Part shown: one piece after another, positions 1 through 8,119 of the stretch
Layout of the letters: the number at the start of each line of letters is the position of its first letter
How positions within the stretch are numbered: the stretch's first letter is position 1
From: Pricia mediterranea
GTDB taxonomy: Bacteria; Bacteroidota; Bacteroidia; Flavobacteriales; Flavobacteriaceae
Reading direction: 5' to 3'
Assembly: GCF_032248455.1 (NCBI RefSeq)
Contig: NZ_JAVTTP010000001.1
Coordinates: 1,734,501 to 1,798,500, forward strand
DNA length: 64,000 nt
Program-made: the position numbers and the translations under genes
Notes under the pieces: model-generated
What the model saw: the letters and a program-made list of their open reading frames with translations, nothing else
What the model was told of the DNA's origin: nothing
The model's database searches: none

Positions 1-867
1 ACTCTCCCCGTTCAGGATTTTAAGGGCCAATTTTATGGCCTCTTCGCCTCCGGTTGGGTATAAGACCGTTGCTTTCAACATACCGTCCTCGACCATCCGG
101 ATGCCACCATCCGGGCTATTGAGTCCATCTACGCCAATAAAATGTATAGTGCTTTCTAGCCCAAGGTCTCGGGCCACTTCCCAAGCGCCCCTTATCATAC
201 GGTCGTTGTGTGCGAAAACATATTCAATTTTGCTATTCTTTTGAAGCAGTTCCCTAAATTGACCCTGAATGGACTCCTTTTCCCAATCGCCCTGAATCTG
301 TTGAACAATTACGGCATTTTTGTAACTGTTGATGATTTGTGCAAATCCCAGACTACGTTCCTCCGCCGGCGAAGAACCCGCCATGCCTCTTATCTCGACG
401 ATACGAATGGAATCTTTGGCATTGGAGGAAATTATTTTCTTAGCGGCGTTTCTACCCACTTCAATATTATCTGCCCCCAAATATGCCGTGTACTTTTCAT
501 TTTCCGTTTTTCTATCCACTACGATTACCGGAATTCCAGCATCAAGTGCCCGCTCTACAACCGGAGTAATGGGTTTCGATTGTATAGGAGACACAATTAG
601 AATATCAAGGCTATCGGCTATAAATGCCTCAATCTGTTCAATTTGCCTTTGTACCTCGTAATTGGCATCCCTTATGGTCAAATCGATATTCGGGTTGAGC
701 GATGCCTGCAACTCCATGGCATCGTTCATCGACCTCCGCCAATCGTCATCGGACATGGCTTGAGAAAAGCCGATATGGATGGTATCCCCTTCTTTGCCTG
801 TACTACAAGAGGCTAGAAATAGGAGAATCGCAATCAAAAAAAGCGGCGTGTACCTCGTTTTGAACAT
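1..867 (-). CDS. Periplasmic sugar-binding domain, N-terminal part of a probable hybrid two-component sensor (cut by window edge)
   Basis: The minus-strand reading frame starts at 867 with a hydrophobic leader ending in LASCS (a possible lipobox) and runs off the left edge with no stop. About 289 residues are visible. The translation has the type I periplasmic-binding fold pattern: IHIGFSQAMSDDDWRRSMND near the start, then DILIVSPIQSKPITPVV, GIPVIVVDRKT and a late FIGVDGLNSPDGG segment. This arrangement is typical of the sensor domain of Bacteroidota hybrid two-component regulators (BT1754-like), which bind a monosaccharide in the periplasm and control sugar-use genes. It also fits a stand-alone ribose-type binding protein. 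The kinase half would lie beyond base 1, so the choice cannot be made here. The fold assignment is firm; the hybrid-sensor assignment is inference. Confidence 0.75.
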   Translation of the reverse strand, partial: MFKTRYTPLFLIAILLFLASCSTGKEGDTIHIGFSQAMSDDDWRRSMNDAMELQASLNPNIDLTIRDANYEVQRQIEQIEAFIADSLDILIVSPIQSKPITPVVERALDAGIPVIVVDRKTENEKYTAYLGADNIEVGRNAAKKIISSNAKDSIRIVEIRGMAGSSPAEERSLGFAQIINSYKNAVIVQQIQGDWEKESIQGQFRELLQKNSKIEYVFAHNDRMIRGAWEVARDLGLESTIHFIGVDGLNSPDGGIRMVEDGMLKATVLYPTGGEEAIKLALKILNGES

Positions 868-1076
868 TGGCAGTTGTATTCTTTACGTAAACTTAAGCAA
901 AATAGACTTCACACAATCTGACCGAAAAAATGATTTTCTTGAAGTATCGTTCAACCGACCTTTTACGGTATTGAACTTTTACACCTCTTAAACCTCCACC
1001 ATGGTTTTCAAGATATTTGTATACTTTTTGGTTATACCGTTATTTCTGTGGATAAGAAATGAGAATCCTAAAACCT

Positions 1077-1112
1077 GACATAAGACTAAACGACTTAAGA
1101 CGTAAGACTTAT
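1077..1112. repeat. Degenerate heptad repeat, GAC-type
   Basis: The trinucleotide GAC recurs at 1077, 1084, 1092, 1099 and 1106, a step of 7, 8, 7 and 7 bases. Units include GACATAA, GACTAAA, GACGTAA and GACTTAT. It belongs to the window-wide family of 7-bp-period intergenic repeats. Confidence 0.6.
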
Positions 1113-1176
1113 ACCTGTAAAACCCTGACAAACAGGCGTATACTTTTAACAGTATGCATCGAGGATATTGTTCTTT

Positions 1177-1204
1177 GTCTTATGTCCTACGTCCAAAAGT
1201 CCCA
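1177..1204. repeat. Degenerate heptad repeat, GTC-type
   Basis: GTC recurs at 1177, 1184, 1191 and 1199. Units include GTCTTAT, GTCCTAC and GTCCAAA. The words are complementary in style to the GAC-type array 70 bases to the left, so the two could pair as an imperfect inverted repeat. Confidence 0.5.
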
Positions 1205-1427
1205 AGCCAGTATAATCTATGATTCAATTCCCACAACATTCGTGGTAGAACCTACTTTTTTAAAATGTCTCTAAAAAGAGCGAAGAAGTTGAAAATAAAA
1301 AAATGAACTCAACCCTATTCTTTGGACAGTTCCAAATACAAAGGTTTAGTCCATTTTCATTGGCATTAGACCATCAAAAGGATCACCGTAAGCAAAAGCC
1401 CAGCCCTCCGCGAAATAAAGCCCCTTT

Positions 1428-1778
1428 TTATAGACCGGCCCTCGACCGGAACATAAAAAAGGCCGAATCGGAAAAGAACAAGGGCGCGATGCCGAAGAAT
1501 ATACCCAGCCAGAACAAAGTGTTGCCTGAAGGCATCTTATGCAGCTTGTTCATTTTTTCCAAAACTATGGGCAGTTTCTTCTCGGTGTAGGATGCCTCGC
1601 CAGTGGTCTTATTATAGGTGCCCCCATCAAAATAGGTCGCGTTGCCCTCGGTTTTATCCGCTTTAAAACCTCGCCGCTGTAGTGACCTTCGCAAGACTTC
1701 GTCTTCCAAATTGGTTTCCAAGGTGCGATTGTCCTGCAATTTGCTTTTCAGGTAGTCGGTGTTCTTCCCATTATTCAA
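1428..1778 (-). CDS. Small membrane-anchored hypothetical protein
   Basis: This 116-residue protein has a charged, hydrophilic N-terminal two thirds and one clear membrane segment near the C-terminus (LFWLGIFFGIAPLFF, followed by FFMF). The middle part (GFKADKTEGNATYFDGGTYN) looks like a small soluble fold. I do not recognise the family. It begins 17 bases after the stop of the intradiol dioxygenase and shares its strand, so it is probably the last gene of a yceI/dioxygenase/hypothetical operon. A membrane anchor at the C-terminus is unusual for so short a protein. That it is a real gene is likely from the tight spacing; its function is unknown. Confidence 0.55.
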   Translation of the reverse strand: MNNGKNTDYLKSKLQDNRTLETNLEDEVLRRSLQRRGFKADKTEGNATYFDGGTYNKTTGEASYTEKKLPIVLEKMNKLHKMPSGNTLFWLGIFFGIAPLFFSDSAFFMFRSRAGL

Positions 1779-1795
1779 CTTTGCCCGTTTTAGAT

Positions 1796-2488
1796 CTATG
1801 AGTTTACCACGATAGCTTTTTCAAGCACATAGCCTTCCGAAGCATTTCCGGAAACGGCATCGGCCATATTTTGCTTTAGGCTACTGCCAAAGACCCCGTC
1901 CCTCGAATTAGGGATATAACCGGGTCCCTGATAATTTTGGGTAGCATAAACGGTGTCGCAAACATCCTCCGGAATTGCGATCTGCGTGACCAATAGCGAT
2001 TTTTCGCTACCACTTAGAATTTCCAAATGGATGTGCGGTGCACGCCCCCGATAATAACCTGGAAAGATACTGATGAAAGATACCTTGCCGTTAGAATCCG
2101 TGGTCTGCCTGCCCCGTAGAAAATGTTCTTGGGCCAGGTCGTCGCGCTGCGTTCCAAAACCGCCGTATTCGGAATAATTTCCCTGATTATCGCAATGCCA
2201 GATATCGACCAAGGCATTAGGCAAGGGTTCACAATTGGAATTCTTGTTCAAAATGGTCAGGGTAACCAACAGGGCAACTCCCTTGCGGTCGCCGATGATA
2301 TTTTCGCGAACGTAGTCCGCAGGGGTCTTGTTCGGAAAGGGGCCTTTGGTCTCACGGGGCGACACGGTACAATCCTCGGAAACGGACTCCTCCGTCATTT
2401 CAGTTTTGCCCGAATTGGCCAGGGCCGTCAGGGCGACGACCCCTCCCAGACCGACCATTCCCTTGGTCAGAAATTCCTTGCGTTTCAT
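1796..2488 (-). CDS. Intradiol ring-cleavage dioxygenase family protein, exported
   Basis: The 230-residue protein matches the protocatechuate 3,4-dioxygenase/catechol dioxygenase fold. Visible hallmarks are DIWHCDNQGNYSEY around residues 95-108 and PGYYRGRAPHIHLEI around 143-157. The expected non-haem Fe(III) ligands would be Tyr105, Tyr146, His152 and His154. Family members open catechol-type rings between the two hydroxyls with O2. The N-terminus (MKRKEFLTKGMVGLGG) resembles a Tat leader but has KRK rather than a true RR pair, so the export route is uncertain. It follows yceI after one base and precedes a small membrane protein. Short exported members of this family in Bacteroidota rarely have a known substrate, and no other aromatic-degradation genes are nearby. 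Confidence 0.85.
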   Translation of the reverse strand: MKRKEFLTKGMVGLGGVVALTALANSGKTEMTEESVSEDCTVSPRETKGPFPNKTPADYVRENIIGDRKGVALLVTLTILNKNSNCEPLPNALVDIWHCDNQGNYSEYGGFGTQRDDLAQEHFLRGRQTTDSNGKVSFISIFPGYYRGRAPHIHLEILSGSEKSLLVTQIAIPEDVCDTVYATQNYQGPGYIPNSRDGVFGSSLKQNMADAVSGNASEGYVLEKAIVVNS

Positions 2489-2489
2489 C

Positions 2490-3050
2490 TTATTGCTGTG
2501 CCATTTCCAGATTAATGGTCATATCGACCTCGTCCCCTAGCGTGGGCGTATCACCTCCTACCCCGAAGGCCAAGCGGTCCACTGTTCCCGTTAATTTCAA
2601 TCCCGCCTTTAGTTTTTTGCTGCGCTCATCGGTAATGATTCCGTTCAGCTTTCCTTCTAAGGTAACGGGCTTGGTAACGCCGTGCAGGGTCAGGTCGCCA
2701 GTCAATTTAAAAGTCTTTTCCCCGGTTTTCTCAAAGGAGGTCGTATTAAAAGTTAGGGAAGGATGTGCCTCGGCATCAAAAAAATCGGCACTGCGCAGAT
2801 GGTCGTCCCTTTTTTGGTTGTCCGTGTCGATACTGGCCGTTTTTATGTCCACCGTAAAATCGGGGTCGCCAAAGGATTCATCCGCGGTAGCCTGAATGTC
2901 GAATTCCCCGAAATGTCCTTCCACTTCGGAAATCATTAGATGCGTAATGGCGAAACCTACCTTGGAATGGGCGTTGTCGGCCTTCCAAACGGACTGTGCC
3001 GTCAAGGTGGCGCAGGCTAAAATCGATACCATAAAAATTGCCTTTTTCAT
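2490..3050 (-). CDS. YceI family periplasmic lipocalin-like protein
   Basis: This is a 186-residue protein with a cleavable signal (MKKAIFMVSILACATLTAQS). The YceI beta-barrel follows: WKADNAHSKVGFAITHLMIS, HLRSADFFDAEAHPSLTF and LTGDLTLHGVTKPVTLE. YceI proteins form an eight-stranded barrel that binds a long isoprenoid or amphiphilic molecule in the periplasm. It is the first gene of a leftward operon, with the dioxygenase starting one base after its stop, so the dioxygenase may act on a hydrophobic ligand delivered by it (inference). Length and motifs are normal for the family. Confidence 0.9.
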   Translation of the reverse strand: MKKAIFMVSILACATLTAQSVWKADNAHSKVGFAITHLMISEVEGHFGEFDIQATADESFGDPDFTVDIKTASIDTDNQKRDDHLRSADFFDAEAHPSLTFNTTSFEKTGEKTFKLTGDLTLHGVTKPVTLEGKLNGIITDERSKKLKAGLKLTGTVDRLAFGVGGDTPTLGDEVDMTINLEMAQQ

Positions 3051-3107
3051 AATGTTGCTCTGTTTAATTGTTAGTATTTATTGAAAAATTTCAGTTAACA
3101 GGGATGG

Positions 3108-5486
3108 TCAGAATTGTTTCTGTCCCGAAAACTCCATCGCCTCGCCCTTGCCGAATCCGAAGCTGATACCGAAGGTTACGAATCGGCCCTGCCGGCTGAA
3201 ATCCCGCAGATAGAAATTGGGCCGGTCGGTGATGCTCTCCCGGATGCGGGACGCGAATACGTCCCGGATGCTCAGGTTCAGTACCGCCTTCCCTTTTAAT
3301 ATTTTCTTTTTCGCGCCGAAATCCATGAACAGGTTTTCGGAGATTTCCTGCTGGAAGGTGCGGAAGCCGGACCGATAATTTCCGATCAGCTCCACATCGA
3401 TGTCTGCGGGCAGCTTGACCTTGCCGGTCAATCGGGTGGACCATTGCTCGCCCTTAAAATCGAAGGAAGTGCCCTCAAAGGAACCTTCGCGCACAAAACT
3501 GCTGAAATTGAAATCGTTGGTAAACGAAAGCCAGTTGGTCGGCAGATATTTCGCGTTGAACTCGATACCGGTGGTGTTGCTGGTACCTATGTTCTCGGGC
3601 CGTGAAATGCTCACATTGTCCTCGAAGGCGACGACACGTTCCACCACCTCTTCGGTATGGCGGTAGAACACGCCCAGGTTCATGGAAAGATCGCCCAGTT
3701 TATAGATGCCGGTCACCTCGTAGCTATCGGTAAATTCCGGCTGCAGATCGGGATTTCCGGTGCGGATGTTGAAATTGTTCCTGATGTTGAAGAAAGGGTT
3801 CAGGTCCCACAGGCGAGGACGGAATATACGTTTGGAATACCCGGCCTGTAACGAAAGGTCGTCATTGATCTTATAGGAAGTGTGGCCGCTCGGAAAGAAG
3901 TTGCCGTACTTTTGGTCGTTGCGTTCATTGGTATTCTGCAAAACGGTGCCCACATCGGTATCCTCGAACCGGAGCCCCAGTTTTACGCCCCATTTGTCGC
4001 CCTCATAGGCGGCGGTACCGTAAACGCCCAAGACCTTTTGCACCCACTCGAAAACATTGGTCAGATCGGCGTTCTCGATAAAGTCCGAGCCGTCGAAATC
4101 GCTGATGGCAAAGTCGTTCTCCACATCGTTGATCTGATATTGGGCCCCCGTTTCAACGGTGTACTTTTCCGCCCACGGATGGGTGTAGTCGGCCTTGAAG
4201 GTATAATCGGCCTGACCGAAATCGGTGCGCGCCCGTTGCAGCATATCGTCGCCATCGCCCAAGATCACCGTGTTCTCGAAGTCCGAGGACTGGTCCTTGG
4301 CGAACAGGTTTCCCGTGGCACTGATCAGGAGGGACCGGTCCTCGTTGCCCTCGAAATCCTTTTTGTACTGCAGCTCATAGGCGTATTTGGGATTGGTGGC
4401 CGTGGTCAGTTCCCTACGGCGGAAGGCATCCGTCAGGGCATTCCCGGCGTCGAAAATACTGAAAACCGCATCGGAGTTTTCCTTTTCCCATTCGTAGGCA
4501 AAATGGCCGGAAAGGGTCAGCACGTTGTAGTCGTCGATGTGGTAATCGGTGCCCAAAATGACGTTCACGAAGGTCTCGTTCTTGTCGCTTTCGCCGATGC
4601 TCGTGATGTAAGTGCCGTCGCCAAGGTTCCGGTTTTCGGTCTCGTTGTCACTGGGGAAGGTCCTGCGCCCCACGCCCAACTGGCTGAACAGGTTGAACTT
4701 TTCCGTACGCTTGTTCAGGCTCAGCCCGAGGCTATGGTTGTTCGGGATTCCCGTATTCAGGGTCACGGAACCGTTAAGGCCCTTTTTTTCCTCCTTTTTC
4801 AGTACGATGTTGATGATGCCCGAAGTGCCCTCCGCATCGTATTTCGCGGACGGGTTGGTGATCACCTCGATACGCTCGATCATATCGGCGGTCAAGGTAC
4901 CTAGGGCGTTGCCCTGTTCACTGGCAATGGCCGAGGGTTTCCCGTTGATGAGCATCTGTACGCCCTGGCTGCCCCGCAGGCTGACCGTTCCCTCGATGTT
5001 TACGTTGACGGAAGGTACGTTGTTCAACACTTCCAGGGCACTGGCACCCGTACTGCTGAGGTCGGTCCCTACGTTGAAGATCCGTTTGTCGAGCTTGAAC
5101 TGGGTCTGGGAAACCTGACCCTCGACCACTACCTCGTCCAATTGTTGTGAATCTTCGGAAAGGCTTACCGTTCCCAAATCGATGATACCGTTGACGGCAG
5201 CAGGGTCTTCAATGGTCCGGGGCGCAAATCCGATAAAACTTACCTCGATGTAAAAATCGGAAGCATCCGTTTCCAGGGTAAACGAGCCATCCTCCAGTGT
5301 GGTGGTGCCCGTAATCGGTTCTTGGGTGGCCGGATCGCCAACGAGCACCGTGGCGAATTCGATGGGGCTTCCCCCGCTTTCGATAATCTTCCCCGTGATG
5401 GTCACGGAACCGTTTTGGGCAAAAATAATAATGCCGTTAAATAGGAAAAATAACATGAATACGGGATATATTCTTTTCAAATGCAT
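3108..5486 (-). CDS. TonB-dependent outer membrane beta-barrel protein with carboxypeptidase-like N-terminal domain
   Basis: The 792-residue product starts at MHLKRIYPVFMLFFLF, a clear signal peptide. A longer upstream frame reaching 5609 has no leader character and covers the regulatory repeats, so I reject that start. Domains in order: a carboxypeptidase-regulatory-like beta-sandwich (about 30-115), a plug domain (LDEVVVEGQ through GTSGIINIVLKK, about 120-230), and a long beta-barrel of the outer membrane beta-barrel family 3 type ending in an aromatic residue (KQF). It probably imports or binds an unknown substrate, or has a cell-surface role. It is divergent from a LytS/LytTR pair across 190 bases containing a likely LytTR box, which suggests control by that pair. 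Confidence 0.88.
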   Translation of the reverse strand: MHLKRIYPVFMLFFLFNGIIIFAQNGSVTITGKIIESGGSPIEFATVLVGDPATQEPITGTTTLEDGSFTLETDASDFYIEVSFIGFAPRTIEDPAAVNGIIDLGTVSLSEDSQQLDEVVVEGQVSQTQFKLDKRIFNVGTDLSSTGASALEVLNNVPSVNVNIEGTVSLRGSQGVQMLINGKPSAIASEQGNALGTLTADMIERIEVITNPSAKYDAEGTSGIINIVLKKEEKKGLNGSVTLNTGIPNNHSLGLSLNKRTEKFNLFSQLGVGRRTFPSDNETENRNLGDGTYITSIGESDKNETFVNVILGTDYHIDDYNVLTLSGHFAYEWEKENSDAVFSIFDAGNALTDAFRRRELTTATNPKYAYELQYKKDFEGNEDRSLLISATGNLFAKDQSSDFENTVILGDGDDMLQRARTDFGQADYTFKADYTHPWAEKYTVETGAQYQINDVENDFAISDFDGSDFIENADLTNVFEWVQKVLGVYGTAAYEGDKWGVKLGLRFEDTDVGTVLQNTNERNDQKYGNFFPSGHTSYKINDDLSLQAGYSKRIFRPRLWDLNPFFNIRNNFNIRTGNPDLQPEFTDSYEVTGIYKLGDLSMNLGVFYRHTEEVVERVVAFEDNVSISRPENIGTSNTTGIEFNAKYLPTNWLSFTNDFNFSSFVREGSFEGTSFDFKGEQWSTRLTGKVKLPADIDVELIGNYRSGFRTFQQEISENLFMDFGAKKKILKGKAVLNLSIRDVFASRIRESITDRPNFYLRDFSRQGRFVTFGISFGFGKGEAMEFSGQKQF

Positions 5487-5554
5487 GGTGTTGTCCGTTA
5501 TGATATCGTGGTCCAAAGATGCACTATCCAATATAGAACGGGAAGCAATTTTCC

Positions 5555-5609
5555 GTGAACGACAAAAACAACGCAGCGAACGACATTTCGCCTTAGAATT
5601 GTCGTTCAC
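5555..5609 (-). promoter_or_regulatory. Candidate LytTR response-regulator binding sites
   Basis: Read on the minus strand, TGTCGTTC begins at 5585 and again at 5564, a 21-bp period. LytTR regulators typically bind two 9-bp direct repeats about 12 bp apart, which gives the same period. A third copy, inverted, lies at 5599-5609 and pairs perfectly over 11 bases with the copy at 5555-5565. The site is 70-120 bases upstream of the beta-barrel gene start (5486), and a LytTR regulator is encoded at 6701-7408. The repeats are seen directly; the binding protein is inferred. Confidence 0.5.
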
Positions 5610-5675
5610 ACCCCAAAATCCGTTGATGGGGGATTAACGTTATCCCTCCAGACCATAAAACCGTAATTTTGGGGG

Positions 5676-6704
5676 ATGGCCAATAAATTCACATGGAGCA
5701 AAAGCGTTTCGGCGGAAGTATTCTTTCAGGTACTGCTGCATGTGGTGCTGTTCCTTTTCTTTTCGTTCGATAAGCACAACCATGAAATACAGCCATTTCA
5801 GGTCGCTTATTTTATCAATTATGCCTTCGGGGCCTTTATTATCAACTACGTGTTATTGCCCCGGTTTTTTTACCGGAAAAAGTATCTGTTGTTTTTTATT
5901 TCATTGGTGCTGGTCATTGCTTTCGTTATTTCGATCGAGGAATTCGTTTTGGAAAAAATCTATTTCGCCGATAGCCGTGGCCAAGGTTTCCCCGGTCTGT
6001 TTTTCACACTATTGGAGGTCATGCCCCTAATTACGATTCTCTGTGGATTTAAATTTGCCTGGGATGCCATGAAAAAACAGCATGAAGTGGATACTTTAAG
6101 CGCCATGGTCAAGGAAAGCGAGCTGCAATACCTGAAATCGCAGATCAATCCGCATTTTCTCTTCAACAACCTGAACAATCTGTATTCCTACGCCATCGAT
6201 AATTCCCCCAAAACGCCTTCCATTATTTTGGAACTTTCTTCCGTATTGCGCTATATGCTGTATGACTGCAGGGAGGATTTTGTGCCGTTGGCCAAGGAAA
6301 TCGAGCACCTTAAGAACTTTACCCAGCTGAGCGAACTGCAGATCGAGGATCGGGGAAAAGTGGAATTCAATGCCGATAATATCCCATCGGGATACCAGAT
6401 CGCGCCTTTGATATTGAACGTTTTTGTCGAAAACGCCTTTAAGCACAGTACGGCCAGCCAATCGGAGGATATTTCGATAGAGATTCAAATCCATGTAACC
6501 GAAAATGGCATGTTGGAGTTTGCATGTGTCAATTCCTTCCAGCCGCAAACCAATACGGATGACCTTTCCCATGGTATCGGGTTGCAGAACGTGAAAAAAC
6601 GCCTGCAATGGATCTATCCCAACGCACACACACTTTCGATACAGGAAACCGATTCGTTATATTCGGTACGACTGAACATCGAACTAAAAAAGGGAACCGT
6701 ATGA
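5676..6704 (+). CDS. LytS/YehU-type sensor histidine kinase
   Basis: The 342-residue kinase has an N-terminal membrane domain of four likely helices (about residues 14-30, 42-61, 69-87 and 108-127), then a short coiled linker. The His_kinase box is SQINPHFLFNNLNN, with the phosphorylated histidine at 160, and the ATPase domain contains VENAFKH and GIGLQNVKKRL. The DHp-lacking 'NPHFLFN' layout is diagnostic of LytS-type kinases. Its stop overlaps the start of the next gene in an ATGA junction, so the two are translationally coupled and form one signalling pair. The membrane domain has no recognised ligand site. The neighbouring divergent beta-barrel gene is the most likely target. Confidence 0.9.
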   Translation: MANKFTWSKSVSAEVFFQVLLHVVLFLFFSFDKHNHEIQPFQVAYFINYAFGAFIINYVLLPRFFYRKKYLLFFISLVLVIAFVISIEEFVLEKIYFADSRGQGFPGLFFTLLEVMPLITILCGFKFAWDAMKKQHEVDTLSAMVKESELQYLKSQINPHFLFNNLNNLYSYAIDNSPKTPSIILELSSVLRYMLYDCREDFVPLAKEIEHLKNFTQLSELQIEDRGKVEFNADNIPSGYQIAPLILNVFVENAFKHSTASQSEDISIEIQIHVTENGMLEFACVNSFQPQTNTDDLSHGIGLQNVKKRLQWIYPNAHTLSIQETDSLYSVRLNIELKKGTV

Positions 6705-7408
6705 TCCGTTGCATCATCATCGAAGACCAGCCTCCGGCACAGCGCGTACTGCAAAAGTTCATCGGCGATGTGGAGAGCTTGGAACTCAAGGCCACCTTCG
6801 CAGATGCCCTAAAGGCGATGGATTTTCTAAAGTCCGAACCCATCGACCTGATTTTCCTCGATATCCATCTGCCCAAGATTTCCGGTATCGCTTTCCTGAA
6901 AGCATTGCCGAACAAACCCCATGTGATCTTGACCACGGCCTTTTCGGAATATGCCCTGGAAAGCTATGAATATCAGGTAGTGGACTATCTGCTAAAACCC
7001 TTTTCGTTCGAGCGGTTTGTAAAGGCGGTCTCGAAGGTACCGGCCGCCAGGGTCGCACTGCATAAGGAAAAAATTGTGCCCGAAAACAATTCCACACCGG
7101 AAATCCTCTTTATCAAATCCGGTTATGAGCATCTTAGGATCTCTATCGAGGACATCCTATTTATCCGATCGGAAGCGGACTATACCGAAATTTTTACTCC
7201 CGAAAAAAAGCACCTAACCTCACATTCCCTAAAGTATTGGTCGCAGACCCTGCCCTCCGGTCAATTTACGCAAGTGCATAAATCCTACATCGTGAATACC
7301 CGAAGGATTCTAAAGGTTTCGGGCAACAGCATCTTCTTTGATAAAGATACATTCGTACCGATTGGACGGGCGTTTAAAGAGGAGTTTGTAGAGGGCTATT
7401 TGAAGTGA
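6701..7408 (+). CDS. LytTR-family response regulator
   Basis: This 235-residue regulator has a receiver domain (MIRCIIIEDQPPAQRVLQKF, with the phospho-acceptor region LIFLDIHLPKISG and KPF later), followed by a LytTR DNA-binding domain (ILFIKSGYEHLRISIEDILF, IRSEADYTEIF, FTQVHKSYIVN). The start chosen is the ATG at 6701 that overlaps the kinase stop. The longer frame to the left lies inside the kinase gene and lacks receiver sequence. LytTR proteins bind paired 9-bp repeats, and a matching 21-bp-period repeat stands in the 5555-5609 region upstream of the divergent beta-barrel gene. Confidence 0.93.
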   Translation: MIRCIIIEDQPPAQRVLQKFIGDVESLELKATFADALKAMDFLKSEPIDLIFLDIHLPKISGIAFLKALPNKPHVILTTAFSEYALESYEYQVVDYLLKPFSFERFVKAVSKVPAARVALHKEKIVPENNSTPEILFIKSGYEHLRISIEDILFIRSEADYTEIFTPEKKHLTSHSLKYWSQTLPSGQFTQVHKSYIVNTRRILKVSGNSIFFDKDTFVPIGRAFKEEFVEGYLK

Positions 7409-7747
7409 TTGGTGTTTAATGCCCAATAGCAGTTTCATAAACCGCAAATGCTATAAACTCGCCTAGAGCTTTTGTTTGGAACCGAAAACTTCGGATTATG
7501 TTTCCTAAAGTGGGCTTTTTTTAAATGCATAGCCTTAACTGCGGAACTCAAAAAGGACAAGGCCTACGAAGCTTCTTCTTGCTAACCGACTGCTTGCATA
7601 GCTTGGAATTAAAAACCGTAATCGATTCAAGTCCATATCCCGGAAGGTAACCATAGCTCCTAAATTATTAGCCGAATGGTTTAAAGCATCTACTGAATGG
7701 GAAATTTTATTGGGAGATTGTCGTTTGTTGTACCTATGTTGTACCTG
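7409..7747. other. Gene-free stretch before the tRNA
   Basis: No gene was recognised in these 339 bases. It is AT-rich and contains a GCATAGCCTTAACTGCGG segment resembling one at 16272-16289 (GCATAGCCCTAGCTACGG), possibly a short shared intergenic element. Near the tRNA a TGTTGTACCT word occurs twice (from 7727 and 7736), resembling the tRNA 3' flank. No integrase or other attachment-site partner was found. Confidence 0.4.
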
Positions 7748-7780
7748 AAAAGAAAAAGCCGACTCGTTAAAGTCGGCTTA
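7748..7780 (-). terminator. Rho-independent terminator of tRNA-Leu
   Basis: On the minus strand an 8-bp stem AGCCGACT/AGTCGGCT with a 7-base loop is followed by TTTTTCTTTT. It lies 11 bases after the 3' end of the tRNA. Confidence 0.85.
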
Positions 7781-7790
7781 TCCCCTGCTG

Positions 7791-7872
7791 TACCTTGGGT
7801 GGGAATCGAACCCACACGTCCGAAGACACTGGATTTTGAATCCAGCGCGTCTACCAGTTCCGCCACCAAGGC
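7791..7872 (-). tRNA. tRNA-Leu (anticodon CAA)
   Basis: The minus strand reads GCCTTGGTGGCGGAACTGG at the 5' end and GGTTCGATTCCCACCCAAGG near the 3' end. The anticodon stem CTGGA/TCCAG encloses the loop TTCAAAA, giving anticodon CAA for codon UUG. A long variable arm (GTGTCTTCGGACGT region) is as expected for class II tRNA-Leu. The acceptor stem closes with a G-U pair at position 1-72, the discriminator is A, and CCA is not encoded. A strong terminator follows. Confidence 0.97.
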
Positions 7873-8036
7873 AAAATGCAATCAAACCATTTCTGGACCG
7901 CTTCTCCATCGGAGGAAAACCTAGCTTCACTCATCGAATCGATCGCTGGGTTGAAATGGACTGCAAAACTATAAAATATTTCGATTGCCGCGCCAAAAAT
8001 ATCAAGATTTATCCTTCCCCGACCCGAATAAATGTC

Positions 8037-8044
8037 TAAATTTG
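8037..8044 (+). promoter_or_regulatory. Bacteroidota -7 box (TAAATTTG) for prs
   Basis: TAAATTTG fits the TAnnTTTG consensus of the primary sigma factor in Bacteroidota. It lies 75 bases upstream of the prs start, in the gap between the divergent tRNA and prs. No clear -33 TTTG partner was seen. Confidence 0.5.
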
Positions 8045-8119
8045 CACCTCGCTTTGAAAAAGCTAGGCAGAGCTTAGCATCGTGATTAACGCAACAAACA
8101 GGAGTACAATCATTTAACC

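Larger units (their letters stand above)
868..1427. other. Gene-free stretch with heptad repeats
   Basis: No convincing gene lies in these 560 bases between the sugar-sensor gene and the small operon to its right. The short open frames here have no family features. The stretch holds two degenerate 7-bp-period repeats (1077-1112 and 1177-1204) and otherwise AT-rich sequence that should include the promoter of the leftward sensor gene. Confidence 0.6.

Noticed and set aside
208-600. Rightward open frames at the left edge
   Set aside because: Shadow of the leftward sugar-binding gene at 1-867, whose translation is clearly a periplasmic-binding domain.
3882-4904. 340-codon rightward open frame
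   Set aside because: It lies antisense to the beta-barrel gene at 3108-5486, which has clear family motifs; the opposite frame has none and is a shadow.
7720-7880. Possible integrative element attachment site at tRNA-Leu
   Set aside because: The TGTTGTACCT repeat beside the tRNA is short and there is no integrase gene or direct repeat of the tRNA 3' end in the window.
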